NCBI GenBank assembly: GCA_947259105.1
Contig: CAMYKU010000014.1
Span: 1 to 56,602 of the forward strand
Reading direction: 5' to 3'
From: an uncultured Alphaproteobacteria bacterium
Lineage (GTDB): Bacteria; Pseudomonadota; Alphaproteobacteria; UBA8366; JADFVY01
Length of the DNA: 56,602 nt
Shown: positions 45,310 to 54,010 of the stretch, in pieces
How positions within the stretch are numbered: position 1 is the first letter of the stretch
Layout of the letters: each line of letters starts with the position of its first letter
Program-made: the position numbers and the translations under genes
The notes under the pieces: model-generated
The model's input: only the letters and a program-made list of their open reading frames with translations
Told to the model about the DNA's origin: nothing
The model's database searches: none

Positions 45310-46074
45310 ATGGTTCAAGTGCACCGAATGTTCTTTCACTACAGCGAATTTCCGCTCAGCATGCGGACGCTCTTCACCGGCACGCTGATCGTGCTCGGCA
45401 TCGGCTACCTGTTCGCCATGATCCAGATCTACAGTGCCCACGCCGGGCGGGACGGCAAGCCCGGCCTGTCCGTAGAAGACATCAGAATCGCCTATAGCGG
45501 CCAAAAGGACGCGACCAAACTGGAAGGGGCCCTGATGGGCCCCATGTCCGGGATGCTGCCGCTCAATGAGCGGGGCGATGTCATCGGGTGGGTGCGCCGG
45601 GGCCTGGATGAGAAAGAATACGAGGACCGGATCAGACCGATCTTCGACAAGCGCTGTATCGCCTGTCATGACGGAAGCAACCCCCATATCCCCAGTCTCA
45701 ACGGATACCATGAGGTAGCCGAAGAGGCCGAGATCGACACCGGGATGGACCTCTTTACGCTGGTGCGCGTCTCGCATATCCACATGTTCGGACTTACCTT
45801 CATCTTCTTCATCATGGGGCTGATCTTCAGCCATGCGTTCTTCCGTCCCGTCTGGATCAAGTCAGTTGTCATCGCCGCGCCGTTCGCCGCAATTGTCCTT
45901 GACATTGCGTCCTGGTACCTGACCAAGCTGGCCCCCGGCCTGGCTTGGATCGTTATCGCGTCCGGGGCCCTGATGGGAACGAGTTTTGCGTTCCAGTGGG
46001 TCGTCTCGATGTATCAGATATGGTTTTACAAATACTCGGCCAGGGAGCGCGAACTCGATGCAACCACGATCTGA
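45310..46074 (+). CDS. Membrane protein with single c-type heme
   Basis: A 254-residue integral membrane protein with about four helices: LFTGTLIVLGIGYLFAMI, then a periplasmic domain with heme motif CIACH at about 115-119, then HIHMFGLTFIFFIMGLIFSH, VIAAPFAAIVLDIASWYL and WIVIASGALMGTSFAFQWVV. Histidines in the second helix (SHIHMFG) might bind a b heme or contact quinol. I recognise the pattern from other cytochrome clusters but not an assigned function. GGATCGGGGA precedes the ATG. Preceded by two FNR-type boxes, it is followed 73 bp later by the tetra-domain cytochrome. Confidence 0.75.
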   Translation: MVQVHRMFFHYSEFPLSMRTLFTGTLIVLGIGYLFAMIQIYSAHAGRDGKPGLSVEDIRIAYSGQKDATKLEGALMGPMSGMLPLNERGDVIGWVRRGLDEKEYEDRIRPIFDKRCIACHDGSNPHIPSLNGYHEVAEEAEIDTGMDLFTLVRVSHIHMFGLTFIFFIMGLIFSHAFFRPVWIKSVVIAAPFAAIVLDIASWYLTKLAPGLAWIVIASGALMGTSFAFQWVVSMYQIWFYKYSARERELDATTI

Positions 46075-46147
46075 TCCCCGATTGGACGGACGCCGAGGCG
46101 GTCGGGGCGCTCCAGGGCGTCCCCCGCGTGAACAACCCGAGGATGCC

Positions 46148-47296
46148 ATGAGACATACGGCAATTCTGAGTATTGCGGCCGCACTGATTTGGATCGTCGG
46201 CGTGGGCACGGCCTACTCACAGAAGGACACACAGCCGATCGGCGACATCGCGGCCGGCAAAGCGACCGCTGCCGCCAGCTGCGCCAGGTGCCACGGCCTG
46301 GAAGGCATCAGCAAGGCGCCCGGCACCCCGCATTTGTCCGGCCAGCACGCCACCTATATCTGGGCCGGGCTGTCGGTCTACAAGAAGGGCGAACGGCGCA
46401 ACCGGACGATGCACGGCATCGTCGACAAGCTGAGCCAATCCGACATGGCCAATGTCGCCGCCTATTACGGGAGTTTGAAGCCGTTCAGCCGGATCCCGCA
46501 TGGAACGGCCGCGCCGCTGCCCGCCGAAGAGGATCCCTTCGCGGCGGTCAGGGAACTCACGGCGGATTGCGAGGGCTGCCACGGTGAGGACGGCAATTCC
46601 GACATCCCCGGCACGCCCAGCCTTGCCGGACAGCACGTGACGTATCTGATCAATGCATTGAGAGCCTACCAGGACGGCTTGCGGAAGAACGAGGAAATGC
46701 AGATCTTCGCTGAGCCGCTCACAGGCGCCGATATCGAGGATATGGCGTATTATTACGCCGCGATGATACCAAAACGGGCAGAGCCGCCGGCAGAAGGCGA
46801 TGCCTTTGCCGGCCTGGCGGTCACCGCGCCCTGCGCCGGGTGCCATGCCGATGACGGCAACAACAAGGACCCGAAGACGCCGCGGCTCGCCGGACTGGAT
46901 GCGGAATACCTGGTCGCGGCGGTCGAAGCGTACAAAGATGGCAGCCGGGACCACGACGTAATGCGCGAGGCGGTCGCCACACTGCGCGAATCGGACATCA
47001 AGGACCTGGCGGCCTACTATGCGAGCAAGGAGCCCAGGGCCCTGCCCCTGCGCAAGCCTTTGACAATCAAGGAGTGGGTGTCGCGGTGCAACCGGTGCCA
47101 CGGTGTGGAAGGCCGCAGCACGGATTCCCGCTTTCCGATCCTGGCCGGTCAGGACGAGGCGTATCTGGTGAAAACCCTGAAGCTGTATCACGGCGGCGAA
47201 CGGCCGAGTTCCGCGATGCAGGCCATGTCGTTCCTGATGGCGGAATCGGACATCACGAAACTGGCGGCCTATTACGCGCGGCAGCCGGCCCGGTAA
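46148..47296 (+). CDS. Exported cytochrome with four class-I heme domains
   Basis: A 382-residue exported protein with signal (MRHTAILSIAAALIWIVGVGTAYS) and four cytochrome c domains of about 90 residues each. Heme motifs are CARCH, CEGCH, CAGCH and CNRCH. Each domain has the recurrent GTPxLAGQ-x-YL...AYYASL (c4-like) pattern. It would carry four electrons in a chain. It converges on a paralog (47392-48498) with 95 bp between stops. It is probably cotranscribed with the membrane cytochrome upstream. Confidence 0.92.
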   Translation: MRHTAILSIAAALIWIVGVGTAYSQKDTQPIGDIAAGKATAAASCARCHGLEGISKAPGTPHLSGQHATYIWAGLSVYKKGERRNRTMHGIVDKLSQSDMANVAAYYGSLKPFSRIPHGTAAPLPAEEDPFAAVRELTADCEGCHGEDGNSDIPGTPSLAGQHVTYLINALRAYQDGLRKNEEMQIFAEPLTGADIEDMAYYYAAMIPKRAEPPAEGDAFAGLAVTAPCAGCHADDGNNKDPKTPRLAGLDAEYLVAAVEAYKDGSRDHDVMREAVATLRESDIKDLAAYYASKEPRALPLRKPLTIKEWVSRCNRCHGVEGRSTDSRFPILAGQDEAYLVKTLKLYHGGERPSSAMQAMSFLMAESDITKLAAYYARQPAR

Positions 47297-47391
47297 GCCT
47301 CCTGCGACGAGACGCCCCCGCTGCCTTTGGGGTGAGGGCGCAATGCTTCTGTTCGCCGCCCGGCAAGGACCCTCGGGACCGGGGCCGAAAC

Positions 47392-48498
47392 TTACCGCGC
47401 GGGCTGGCTCGCGTACAGCGAGGCGATACTTTCGATCAGCGCTTCGCTGTAGGGCAGGCTCATGTTGTGCATCATCGAACTGCCGCGCCGGCCGTCGCGA
47501 TATGCCCGCAGGGCCATGATGAGATACACCCTGTCCTGGCCGCTGATTTTCGGTATTACCAAAGCCGGGTTGTCGACGCCGGCTCCGTGACAGCGGTCGC
47601 ATTTCTCGGCCAGCTCCTGAACGGTTACCGGCCCGCCCTCGGCCGCCTCGGATCCCTGTGCGGCATAGAACGCGGCAATATTCTCGATTTCCTCGTCGGT
47701 GTTGTCGTCACGCATGACCTCGTGATGGCGTGAGCGATCCCGGTACGCCTTGATCGCACTGACCAGGTATTCGGGATCCTGGCCGGCAAGGCTCGGCGTC
47801 GCCGCATCCGTGCTCACGCCCTGGGCACCGTGGCAGCCGCCGCAACCGGCGGTCAGCGGCTCCCCTGCCGCCGGGTCGCCGAAAACGGGCGCTTCACGAA
47901 CGGCCGGAGTCTGGGATGCATAATAAAACGCCAGGCTCTCCAGATCGACCCGGTCGAGCGCCCGCAGCATCTCCATTGTGGGCTTGTCGCGCGTGCCGTC
48001 CAGATAGGCCCGTACGGCGGCAACGAAATAAATCGGCTGCTGGCCCGCCAGGCTGGGAATGCCGGGGGTCGTGCTGTTGCCGTCTTCGCCATGGCATGCG
48101 GCGCAGGCCGCGGCCGCGGCTTTGCCCTTGTCGTAGGGAGACAGGATATCCGGCGTCGCCGAGCCGGTGGCTTCAGGCGGCGGCAGACTGGCATAGTAGG
48201 CCGCGACGTTGCGGAAATCCGCCGGGCTCAACTCTTTGGTCAGGTTCTTGAGTGCGGCGTGGGTCCTGACCCCTTCCTCATAGGCACGAAACGAGTCGAG
48301 CAGGTATTCTTCCACCTGCGCAGCCAGATTCGGGATGCCGTGGGCCTTCCCCTTGCCATCCAGACCATGGCACCCGATGCATTGCGTTTCGGCAATGGAC
48401 TTGCCGGCGGCGATGTCGCCCGGCGCCGCAGCCTGTTCTTCTTCATCGCAGCCGACCAATGCCAACGCCAGCACGACACTCAGCGCAAGATATCTCAT
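47392..48498 (-). CDS. Lipoprotein cytochrome with four class-I heme domains
   Basis: A 368-residue lipoprotein (LALVGC, Cys 17) with four c4-like domains and heme motifs CIGCH, CAACH, CGGCH and CDRCH. It parallels the soluble protein encoded convergently next to it, including the closing YASQPAR. The lipid anchor would fix it to a membrane, while the other is soluble. The ATG at 48498 is preferred for the lipobox. It follows the nonaheme b/c cytochrome by 129 bp on the same strand, so it could be its electron acceptor. Confidence 0.92.
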   Translation of the reverse strand: MRYLALSVVLALALVGCDEEEQAAAPGDIAAGKSIAETQCIGCHGLDGKGKAHGIPNLAAQVEEYLLDSFRAYEEGVRTHAALKNLTKELSPADFRNVAAYYASLPPPEATGSATPDILSPYDKGKAAAAACAACHGEDGNSTTPGIPSLAGQQPIYFVAAVRAYLDGTRDKPTMEMLRALDRVDLESLAFYYASQTPAVREAPVFGDPAAGEPLTAGCGGCHGAQGVSTDAATPSLAGQDPEYLVSAIKAYRDRSRHHEVMRDDNTDEEIENIAAFYAAQGSEAAEGGPVTVQELAEKCDRCHGAGVDNPALVIPKISGQDRVYLIMALRAYRDGRRGSSMMHNMSLPYSEALIESIASLYASQPAR

Positions 48499-48627
48499 TA
48501 CCGGTCTCCAATTGAAACTTGATCGAACAAGACGGTGCGCGCGTCCCGCAACCATGCGCAACCGGCGCCGCGGTCTCCGTTGAGGTTACTTGCCATGAAC
48601 CCACTCCACAATATGCAGGGCTAGCCC

Positions 48628-50592
48628 CTAAATGACTCCATGCTGCGAGAACCCGTACAGGACGAGAACCAGTAGCGTCAGCCCGGTCAAGATAAGGGTC
48701 GCCCCGAGGATCTTGGAGAACTTGGTCATCGGTGCCGAAGGGGCGTCGACCAGATAGTTCTCCAATTCGCCGGTCTCGACCAGGCGCCGGTATTCCAGCG
48801 TGTGTTCGTGTTTGAATTCCTCCAGCGGCATGACACCGGTGAACATGACGATATCCTGCGGAAACTTGTCCGGCCGGAAATGCACATTGAAGAAGTGGAC
48901 CGAGAACAGGAACACGGCGGCGAGGAACGCTTCCTCACCGTGAACGATGGTCGCGACGTTGAATATCCAGCCGGGCAGCACCGAAGCCGTTACCGCCGGG
49001 AACCACATCATCGCACCGCTGATGCCGATGACCGCCATGCCCCAGAACGGCGCCCAGTAGTCAAATTTCTCCCAGTAGGAATAGCGGTCGAACACCGGGC
49101 GCGGCCCCTGACCGAAGAACCATTTGAACATGTCCGCCGCATCGCGCATGTCCTGGAGATTGGGCACCAGCGAATGCGGCCCGAAGAACTTGAACTCCCT
49201 CCAGTTCCGCATCAGTTTGACGAAGAAGTACCCAAGATGCCCGAAGAACAGGACGATGAAGGTGCCGGCGGCGATGCGATGCAGGATTGCCGCCACCTCG
49301 GGCCCGCCGATCACTTTCATGACGGCACGGGCCCAGCCGGTTTCCGCGTAGAGCACCGCGGTGCCGGTCAGCACCAGCGTCATCACCGCGAGCGCCAGCA
49401 GCAGATGGGCGATCCGCCAGACCAGGGGCCAGCGCCGCACGTACTTGCCTTCCATGCCCGGCACCAGGTCGGTCTGGACGTGCGGTTTGTTCTTGCCGTC
49501 CTTTCGCTCCTTGTATTCCCTGTAGAACCACAGCGCGGAATGCGTCCAGAAGAAGGCAAAGACGCCAAGCAGCAGCAGGATCATGAATTTCGCGGCGATC
49601 CACATATAGGGATAGCTCTCGAAGTCGCCTGTGTTGCCATGGGGCTGGAACGATACGAAGCCCGCTGTCGCGTCGGCATGGCATTTCCGGCATGTCTCGA
49701 GACGGTTGCTCGCATGCACCGTGGACGCCGGATCGTCGACCCGCTGGATTTCGTGATATCCGTGGCAGTCGAAGCACTTCGCGGTGTAGGCGTATCCCAG
49801 CGTGTTGACCTGGCCATGATACGTACCCGTGTAGGTCTCGAATTCCCGGTCGTGGCAGTTGCCGCAATTCTTCGTGATTGCCAGCCTGATCGAATCGCCG
49901 GCCGGCGAGTCGATGGTGTGCGTGGTGTGGCAGTCTATGCACACGGCCGCGTATGTATTGGCGTTGAGCGCGACCTCCTTTCCGTGCACCGACGTGAAAT
50001 AGGCGGCTGCCTCCTCGGCGTGGCACTTCCCGCAGATATCCGGGATTCCCAGCCGCGACATCGCGCCGACCTCGCCCTCGATCGGCGTGATGTAATGGGC
50101 ATTATGGCAATCGTAACAGGTCGCATTCGTTCGCGACTGGTCTTCTATGTTCGGTCGTGCGTGGACAGAGCTCATGTAGCTGTCGATCTGCTGCACGACC
50201 TCTCCCAGACGCGCGAACTCCTCGGTCCGGCCCTCGCGTTGGGCGGTGTCCCACAGATTCCGGTGGCACTGTACGCAGCTGACTTTTCGATCCACAAATT
50301 CCCGGTGAGGAAGTTCTGTGACGTCCTTGTGACACTCGACGCAGAAGCGCTTGCCATGCACGCTCTGTCCGAATCGATCCGGCGATATATGGATCTGGCG
50401 CGGTTCCCCGCTCGGGGTTTCCGTATCGAACCCCTCGATTCCATGACAATCCAGGCAGAATTCATTGTCCCAGCTTTCGGGATCGTCGGCCGCCGTCTGG
50501 GCATATGCAGCGCCCGACCAGCCAACAGGCGACGCGGTCAGCAGGACGACGCTTGCCAGAAGGACAAATATCGAAACAACAGCAGGGCGCAT
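48628..50592 (-). CDS. CbcL-like inner-membrane nonaheme c / b-type cytochrome
   Basis: A 654-residue protein with a signal peptide (about 1-31). A periplasmic domain has nine CXXCH motifs between residues 46 and 305 (CLDCH, CVECH, CVQCH, CYDCH, CGKCH, CIDCH, CGNCH, CFDCH, CRKCH). The C-terminal membrane part has about six helices and paired histidines (RIAHLLLAL, ILHRIAAGTF, FFGHLGYF, FSVHFFNVHF), like b561 or formate-dehydrogenase gamma subunits. Nine c hemes fused to a b-type domain is the architecture of Geobacter CbcL, which passes electrons from menaquinol toward the periplasm. An FNR-type box with GCTAAT -10 sits upstream. Confidence 0.9.
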   Translation of the reverse strand: MRPAVVSIFVLLASVVLLTASPVGWSGAAYAQTAADDPESWDNEFCLDCHGIEGFDTETPSGEPRQIHISPDRFGQSVHGKRFCVECHKDVTELPHREFVDRKVSCVQCHRNLWDTAQREGRTEEFARLGEVVQQIDSYMSSVHARPNIEDQSRTNATCYDCHNAHYITPIEGEVGAMSRLGIPDICGKCHAEEAAAYFTSVHGKEVALNANTYAAVCIDCHTTHTIDSPAGDSIRLAITKNCGNCHDREFETYTGTYHGQVNTLGYAYTAKCFDCHGYHEIQRVDDPASTVHASNRLETCRKCHADATAGFVSFQPHGNTGDFESYPYMWIAAKFMILLLLGVFAFFWTHSALWFYREYKERKDGKNKPHVQTDLVPGMEGKYVRRWPLVWRIAHLLLALAVMTLVLTGTAVLYAETGWARAVMKVIGGPEVAAILHRIAAGTFIVLFFGHLGYFFVKLMRNWREFKFFGPHSLVPNLQDMRDAADMFKWFFGQGPRPVFDRYSYWEKFDYWAPFWGMAVIGISGAMMWFPAVTASVLPGWIFNVATIVHGEEAFLAAVFLFSVHFFNVHFRPDKFPQDIVMFTGVMPLEEFKHEHTLEYRRLVETGELENYLVDAPSAPMTKFSKILGATLILTGLTLLVLVLYGFSQHGVI

Positions 50593-50692
50593 TACGCGGG
50601 ACTCCGCTTCTTGAACCGGCAGGGGATCCTCCCGTCGAACGGGAGGTTATGAGAATTGGTGCGGATTAGCACATGGGTTGTCTGCCAAATCC

Positions 50693-50706
50693 TTGATCCA
50701 CGTCAA
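50693..50706. promoter_or_regulatory. FNR-type box of the CbcL-like gene
   Basis: TTGATCCACGTCAA, one mismatch from consensus. On the minus strand a GCTAAT hexamer (50665-50670) lies so that the box is centred about 41 bp upstream of the predicted start near 50658. Confidence 0.65.
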
Positions 50707-50932
50707 ATAGAATCCGCACACCCCAGGTACCGGCCGCGAACCCGGCGCTGGCCGGCATGCCCCGGCTGTCGAACGGGTAATACCAAAGGTCGCCACAAAT
50801 ACACGGCAGGTCCAGTATTTATTCGGCGATTATCAGGAAAGGCAATATGTCGCAAATTCCGATGGCGTACCGGAGAATAGCGACTGCCGGGGGATAGAAT
50901 CGGCGTCGTGAAGAGGCGGCAGCGAAGGTGCT

Positions 50933-50946
50933 TTGATCTAGATCAA
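50933..50946. promoter_or_regulatory. FNR-type box of the pentaheme-NrfD operon
   Basis: TTGATCTAGATCAA, a perfect palindrome and consensus match. TATATT at 50968-50973 would be the -10, and the predicted start (about 50980) is 41 bp from the box centre. This is the clearest class-II activator promoter in the window. Confidence 0.8.
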
Positions 50947-51009
50947 TACGCAAACAATCCACTCCCCTATATTTGATCAGGAACTAAATACAATGGGCGT
51001 GCCGCCACT

Positions 51010-51702
51010 ATGCCGACTCACATCCTGCGACTCATCCTCTTGGTAGTTGGGTTTATCATCCTGGCGATTGCCGCGGCGATCTACCTCACACCAGAATCGT
51101 TTTACGAGTTTGGTCATTATCGGGCCGACTCGGTGGGTGAGATCGCAGCGGACACGCCGCAGTTCCAGGGCCCGGATTACTGCGAGGCGTGTCATGAGGA
51201 ACAACATACCGACTGGACCGCGGGCGTCCACACGGTGGTGAAATGCGAGGTCTGCCACGGCGCGGCGCGCGAACATCCCGCCGACGGCGGCAAGCTGCCC
51301 ATTCCGGATGATACGGTCAAACTGTGCACCCTTTGCCACGAGAAAATGCCGGCAAGGCCCGCGGCCCAGCCGCAGATCGTCGTGAGCGAACATGCCGGGG
51401 AGGAGCAGTGCGTCACCTGCCATGACCCTCATTCTCCGGCGCTCGGCGGCGACCAGGCGGGCGAAGAGTCCGATCCGGCTGCGGCATGCGCAGGTTGTCA
51501 CGGCGATGAAGGACGCGGGACCGGCGATTTCCCGTCCCTGGCCGGCAAGGATGCCGACTATCTTGCGATGCAGCTGCGGAACTACCGATCCGGGGCGCGT
51601 GAAAACGCGATGATGAACACGATCGCGGAATCGCTGAGCGATGCGGACATCGTCGGGTTTGCCGCCTTTTACGCCGCCCTCGAAGGCGGGGCAGGACAGT
51701 GA
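51010..51702 (+). CDS. Membrane-anchored pentaheme cytochrome
   Basis: A 230-residue protein with an N-terminal anchor (LRLILLVVGFIILAIAAAIYL, about 6-26). Then there are four closely spaced hemes (CEACH, CEVCH, CTLCH, CVTCH) resembling a c3/NapC-like domain, and a C-terminal class-I cytochrome domain (CAGCH followed by FPSLAGKDADYLAMQL and the SDADIVGFAAFYAAL helix). This is an unusual fusion. It opens a three-gene unit with the Fe-S protein and NrfD, so it probably takes electrons from the quinol-oxidising NrfD module. Confidence 0.88.
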   Translation: MPTHILRLILLVVGFIILAIAAAIYLTPESFYEFGHYRADSVGEIAADTPQFQGPDYCEACHEEQHTDWTAGVHTVVKCEVCHGAAREHPADGGKLPIPDDTVKLCTLCHEKMPARPAAQPQIVVSEHAGEEQCVTCHDPHSPALGGDQAGEESDPAAACAGCHGDEGRGTGDFPSLAGKDADYLAMQLRNYRSGARENAMMNTIAESLSDADIVGFAAFYAALEGGAGQ

Positions 51703-51822
51703 TTCGATGGCGGGGGAAATATCGAACCAGGCCGGCTGCGAGCCGGTACGATCCGTGATCTCGCATCAACGGGTTCAGCGCGGCGTGCGGGGAAAGTCCG
51801 CAGCAGTTCTTGAGGGAAGACG

Positions 51823-52653
51823 ATGAAGCAGAAGAACGACAAGTCACGAGCAGGACGGCGCACATTCCTTCGCACGGCCGGGAAAGCCGCCGTTGCCGCC
51901 GCGGCCCTTGTGGGCGCCAGGAGCGTCGGCGCCCAGGACAAACCAGGCACCAGAGCCGCTGCGGGCCCGGTCGAGGGCTATAACTGGAATGAACATCGCT
52001 GGGCCTACGGCATCGACACCTATCGCTGCATCGGCTGCCTTCGGTGCGTCGAGGCCTGCAAGGCAGAGAACGGCGTGTCCCTGGACGCCCATCATTTCCG
52101 GACCTGGGTCGAACGCTACGTGTATCTCGAAGGCGAAGAAACGGCCCGTGTCGACAGCCAGGCCGATTCGCAGAACATCGCCGCCTCGGGCTCCGAAAAG
52201 GAGTACCGCTTCGACAACCGGTACAAGGACAAGAAGGTCGAAAAAGCGTTCTTCGTGCCGAAAATGTGCAACCACTGCAGCCGTCCGTCCTGCGTTCAGG
52301 TGTGCCCGACCGGGGCCACATACAAGACAAAGGACGGCGCGGTGCTGATCGACCACGAGCACTGTATCGGCTGCCAGTATTGCGTCCAGGCCTGCCCTTA
52401 CGGCGCCCGTTTCTTCAACGACGAGGAGCGGGTCACGGACAAGTGCACATGGTGCTACCACCGCATCACCAAGGGACTGATGCCCGCGTGCGTGGAGGTC
52501 TGCCCGACCGGCACGCGGATCTTCGGCGATCTGAACGATAAAGAGAGCGAGATCAGCAAATTCGTTCGCGACAACCGGGTGCAGGTCCTCAAACCCGAGC
52601 AAGGCAACGCGCCGACCTGCTTCTACATTGGCCTCGACAAGGATGTGTCGTGA
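51823..52653 (+). CDS. Tat-exported four-cluster [4Fe-4S] protein
   Basis: A 276-residue HybA/NrfC/PsrB-type electron-transfer protein. A twin-arginine signal (AGRRTFLRTAGKAAVAAAAL) is followed by four cysteine motifs: CIGCLRCVEAC (from residue 69), CNHCSRPSCVQVCP, CIGCQYCVQACP and CTWCYHR...ACVEVCP. They bind four [4Fe-4S] clusters. Such proteins link NrfD-type membrane subunits to a terminal partner; no molybdopterin subunit is nearby, so the partner here is likely the cytochrome. Its stop overlaps the nrfD-like start (ATGA-type, 4 bp). Confidence 0.93.
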   Translation: MKQKNDKSRAGRRTFLRTAGKAAVAAAALVGARSVGAQDKPGTRAAAGPVEGYNWNEHRWAYGIDTYRCIGCLRCVEACKAENGVSLDAHHFRTWVERYVYLEGEETARVDSQADSQNIAASGSEKEYRFDNRYKDKKVEKAFFVPKMCNHCSRPSCVQVCPTGATYKTKDGAVLIDHEHCIGCQYCVQACPYGARFFNDEERVTDKCTWCYHRITKGLMPACVEVCPTGTRIFGDLNDKESEISKFVRDNRVQVLKPEQGNAPTCFYIGLDKDVS

Positions 52654-53840
52654 TGGAACAGCTGTTTCACGTCGCCCCGTATACCGGCTACGTCTATCCC
52701 AACGAGACGGTATTCCCATGGACGGTCATGATCGTCGTCTACCCCTACCTGACCGGCCTGGTCGCGGGCGCCTTCACGGTGTCGAGTTTTTATCATGTGT
52801 TCGGGATGGAGCAATTCAGGCCGGTATCCAGGCTCGCCCTCCTGACGGCATTGTCATTCATGATCTTCGTGCCGTACCCGCTGCTGATGCATCTGGGCCA
52901 TCCGGAGCGGGCGTTCAACGCGATGATAACGCCCCATATCACTTCGGCCTTCGTTGCCTTCGGCTATTTCGCCCTGTTCTACGTATGCCTTCTGGTGCTT
53001 GAGATCTGGTTTGTTTTCCGCGTCGACGTCGTGGCGCACGCCCAAAACGCGACGGGGCTGGCCAGGCAGTTTTACCGGGCGCTTTCGCTGTGGTCGGACG
53101 ACACCTCGGAAAGGGCCCGCGCGATCGACCGCAAGTTCATGTTCGTGCTGGCGGTCGTCGGAATTCCCGCCGCCCACGGATTGCACGGTTATGTCGGGTT
53201 CGTCTTCGCGTCGCTCAAATCCAGGGAGTGGTGGGGATCGGACATGATGCCGGCGGTCTTTCTGTTCTCGGCGATCATTTCGGGCGTCGCGCTGTTGATC
53301 GTCCTCTACATCACCATCGCGAAAATCCGCAGGGTGCCGATCGACGAAGCCTGCGTGCGCGGGCTTGTCTATGCGCTGTGGGGGTTCATGATGTTCACCC
53401 TTCTTCTGGAGGGCGTCGAGTTCGCGACCCTCGTCTACAAGGGCAAGGAGGGCATCGACATCATCCTGGAATATGTGGCGCATGATCTGTTCTACCGGTT
53501 CTTCGTGTTCCAGTTCGGCGTCGGGGCCATATTGCCGATCATCCTGATCACCTACATGGTGTTCCGCAAGGTTCGGGGCAAAACCTTCATCACCGTGGCG
53601 TTCATCTGCGGCCTCCTGGTCCTGCTGCAGGTGTTCCTGATGCGCTGGAATGTCGTCATCAGCGGCCAGGAGATCGCCAAGACCATGAAGGGACTTCTTT
53701 ACTATCACGTGCCGGTGCTGGGACGCGAAGGCCTGATCGTGTCGTTGAGCGCGCTGTTCGGTCCGCTCGTCCTGCTCTGGATCTTTACGCGGGTCCTGCC
53801 ACCCTGGCTCGACCGGCCCGCGACGGCCGGACCGCAGTAA
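52650..53840 (+). CDS. NrfD/PsrC-type quinone-interacting membrane subunit
   Basis: A 396-residue polysulfide-reductase NrfD-family protein with about eight to ten membrane helices. Typical parts are YPYLTGLVAGAFTVSSFYHVFG, PLLMHLGHPERAFNAMITPHITS and the WNVVISGQEIAKTMKGLLYYH stretch. It exchanges electrons with quinone and hands them to the Fe-S protein encoded just upstream, with which it overlaps by 4 bp. With the pentaheme it resembles the Cbc-type (cytochrome, ferredoxin, NrfD) complexes of Geobacter. Confidence 0.92.
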   Translation: MMEQLFHVAPYTGYVYPNETVFPWTVMIVVYPYLTGLVAGAFTVSSFYHVFGMEQFRPVSRLALLTALSFMIFVPYPLLMHLGHPERAFNAMITPHITSAFVAFGYFALFYVCLLVLEIWFVFRVDVVAHAQNATGLARQFYRALSLWSDDTSERARAIDRKFMFVLAVVGIPAAHGLHGYVGFVFASLKSREWWGSDMMPAVFLFSAIISGVALLIVLYITIAKIRRVPIDEACVRGLVYALWGFMMFTLLLEGVEFATLVYKGKEGIDIILEYVAHDLFYRFFVFQFGVGAILPIILITYMVFRKVRGKTFITVAFICGLLVLLQVFLMRWNVVISGQEIAKTMKGLLYYHVPVLGREGLIVSLSALFGPLVLLWIFTRVLPPWLDRPATAGPQ

Positions 53841-54010
53841 AACGGCCCCCCTGTCGAGGCGCCGATTTCGGGTTGCGTGCGATCAATCCGAATCGCGTGC
53901 CGTGCCGGCCGTGTGCGGTCCCGGATGGCGCAGTGCGGCGCCTGGCGCTTGTCACTCCGGCAATTGCAATTTGCCGACGGCGGACCTGTCCGGGATGTGA
54001 CCGGCCGGCG

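Larger units (their letters stand above)
50593..51009. other. Divergent regulatory region
   Basis: 417 bp between the CbcL-like gene (minus) and the pentaheme gene (plus). It carries one FNR-type box for each direction, each with a -10-like hexamer at class-II spacing. No gene is seen in it. Confidence 0.7.
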
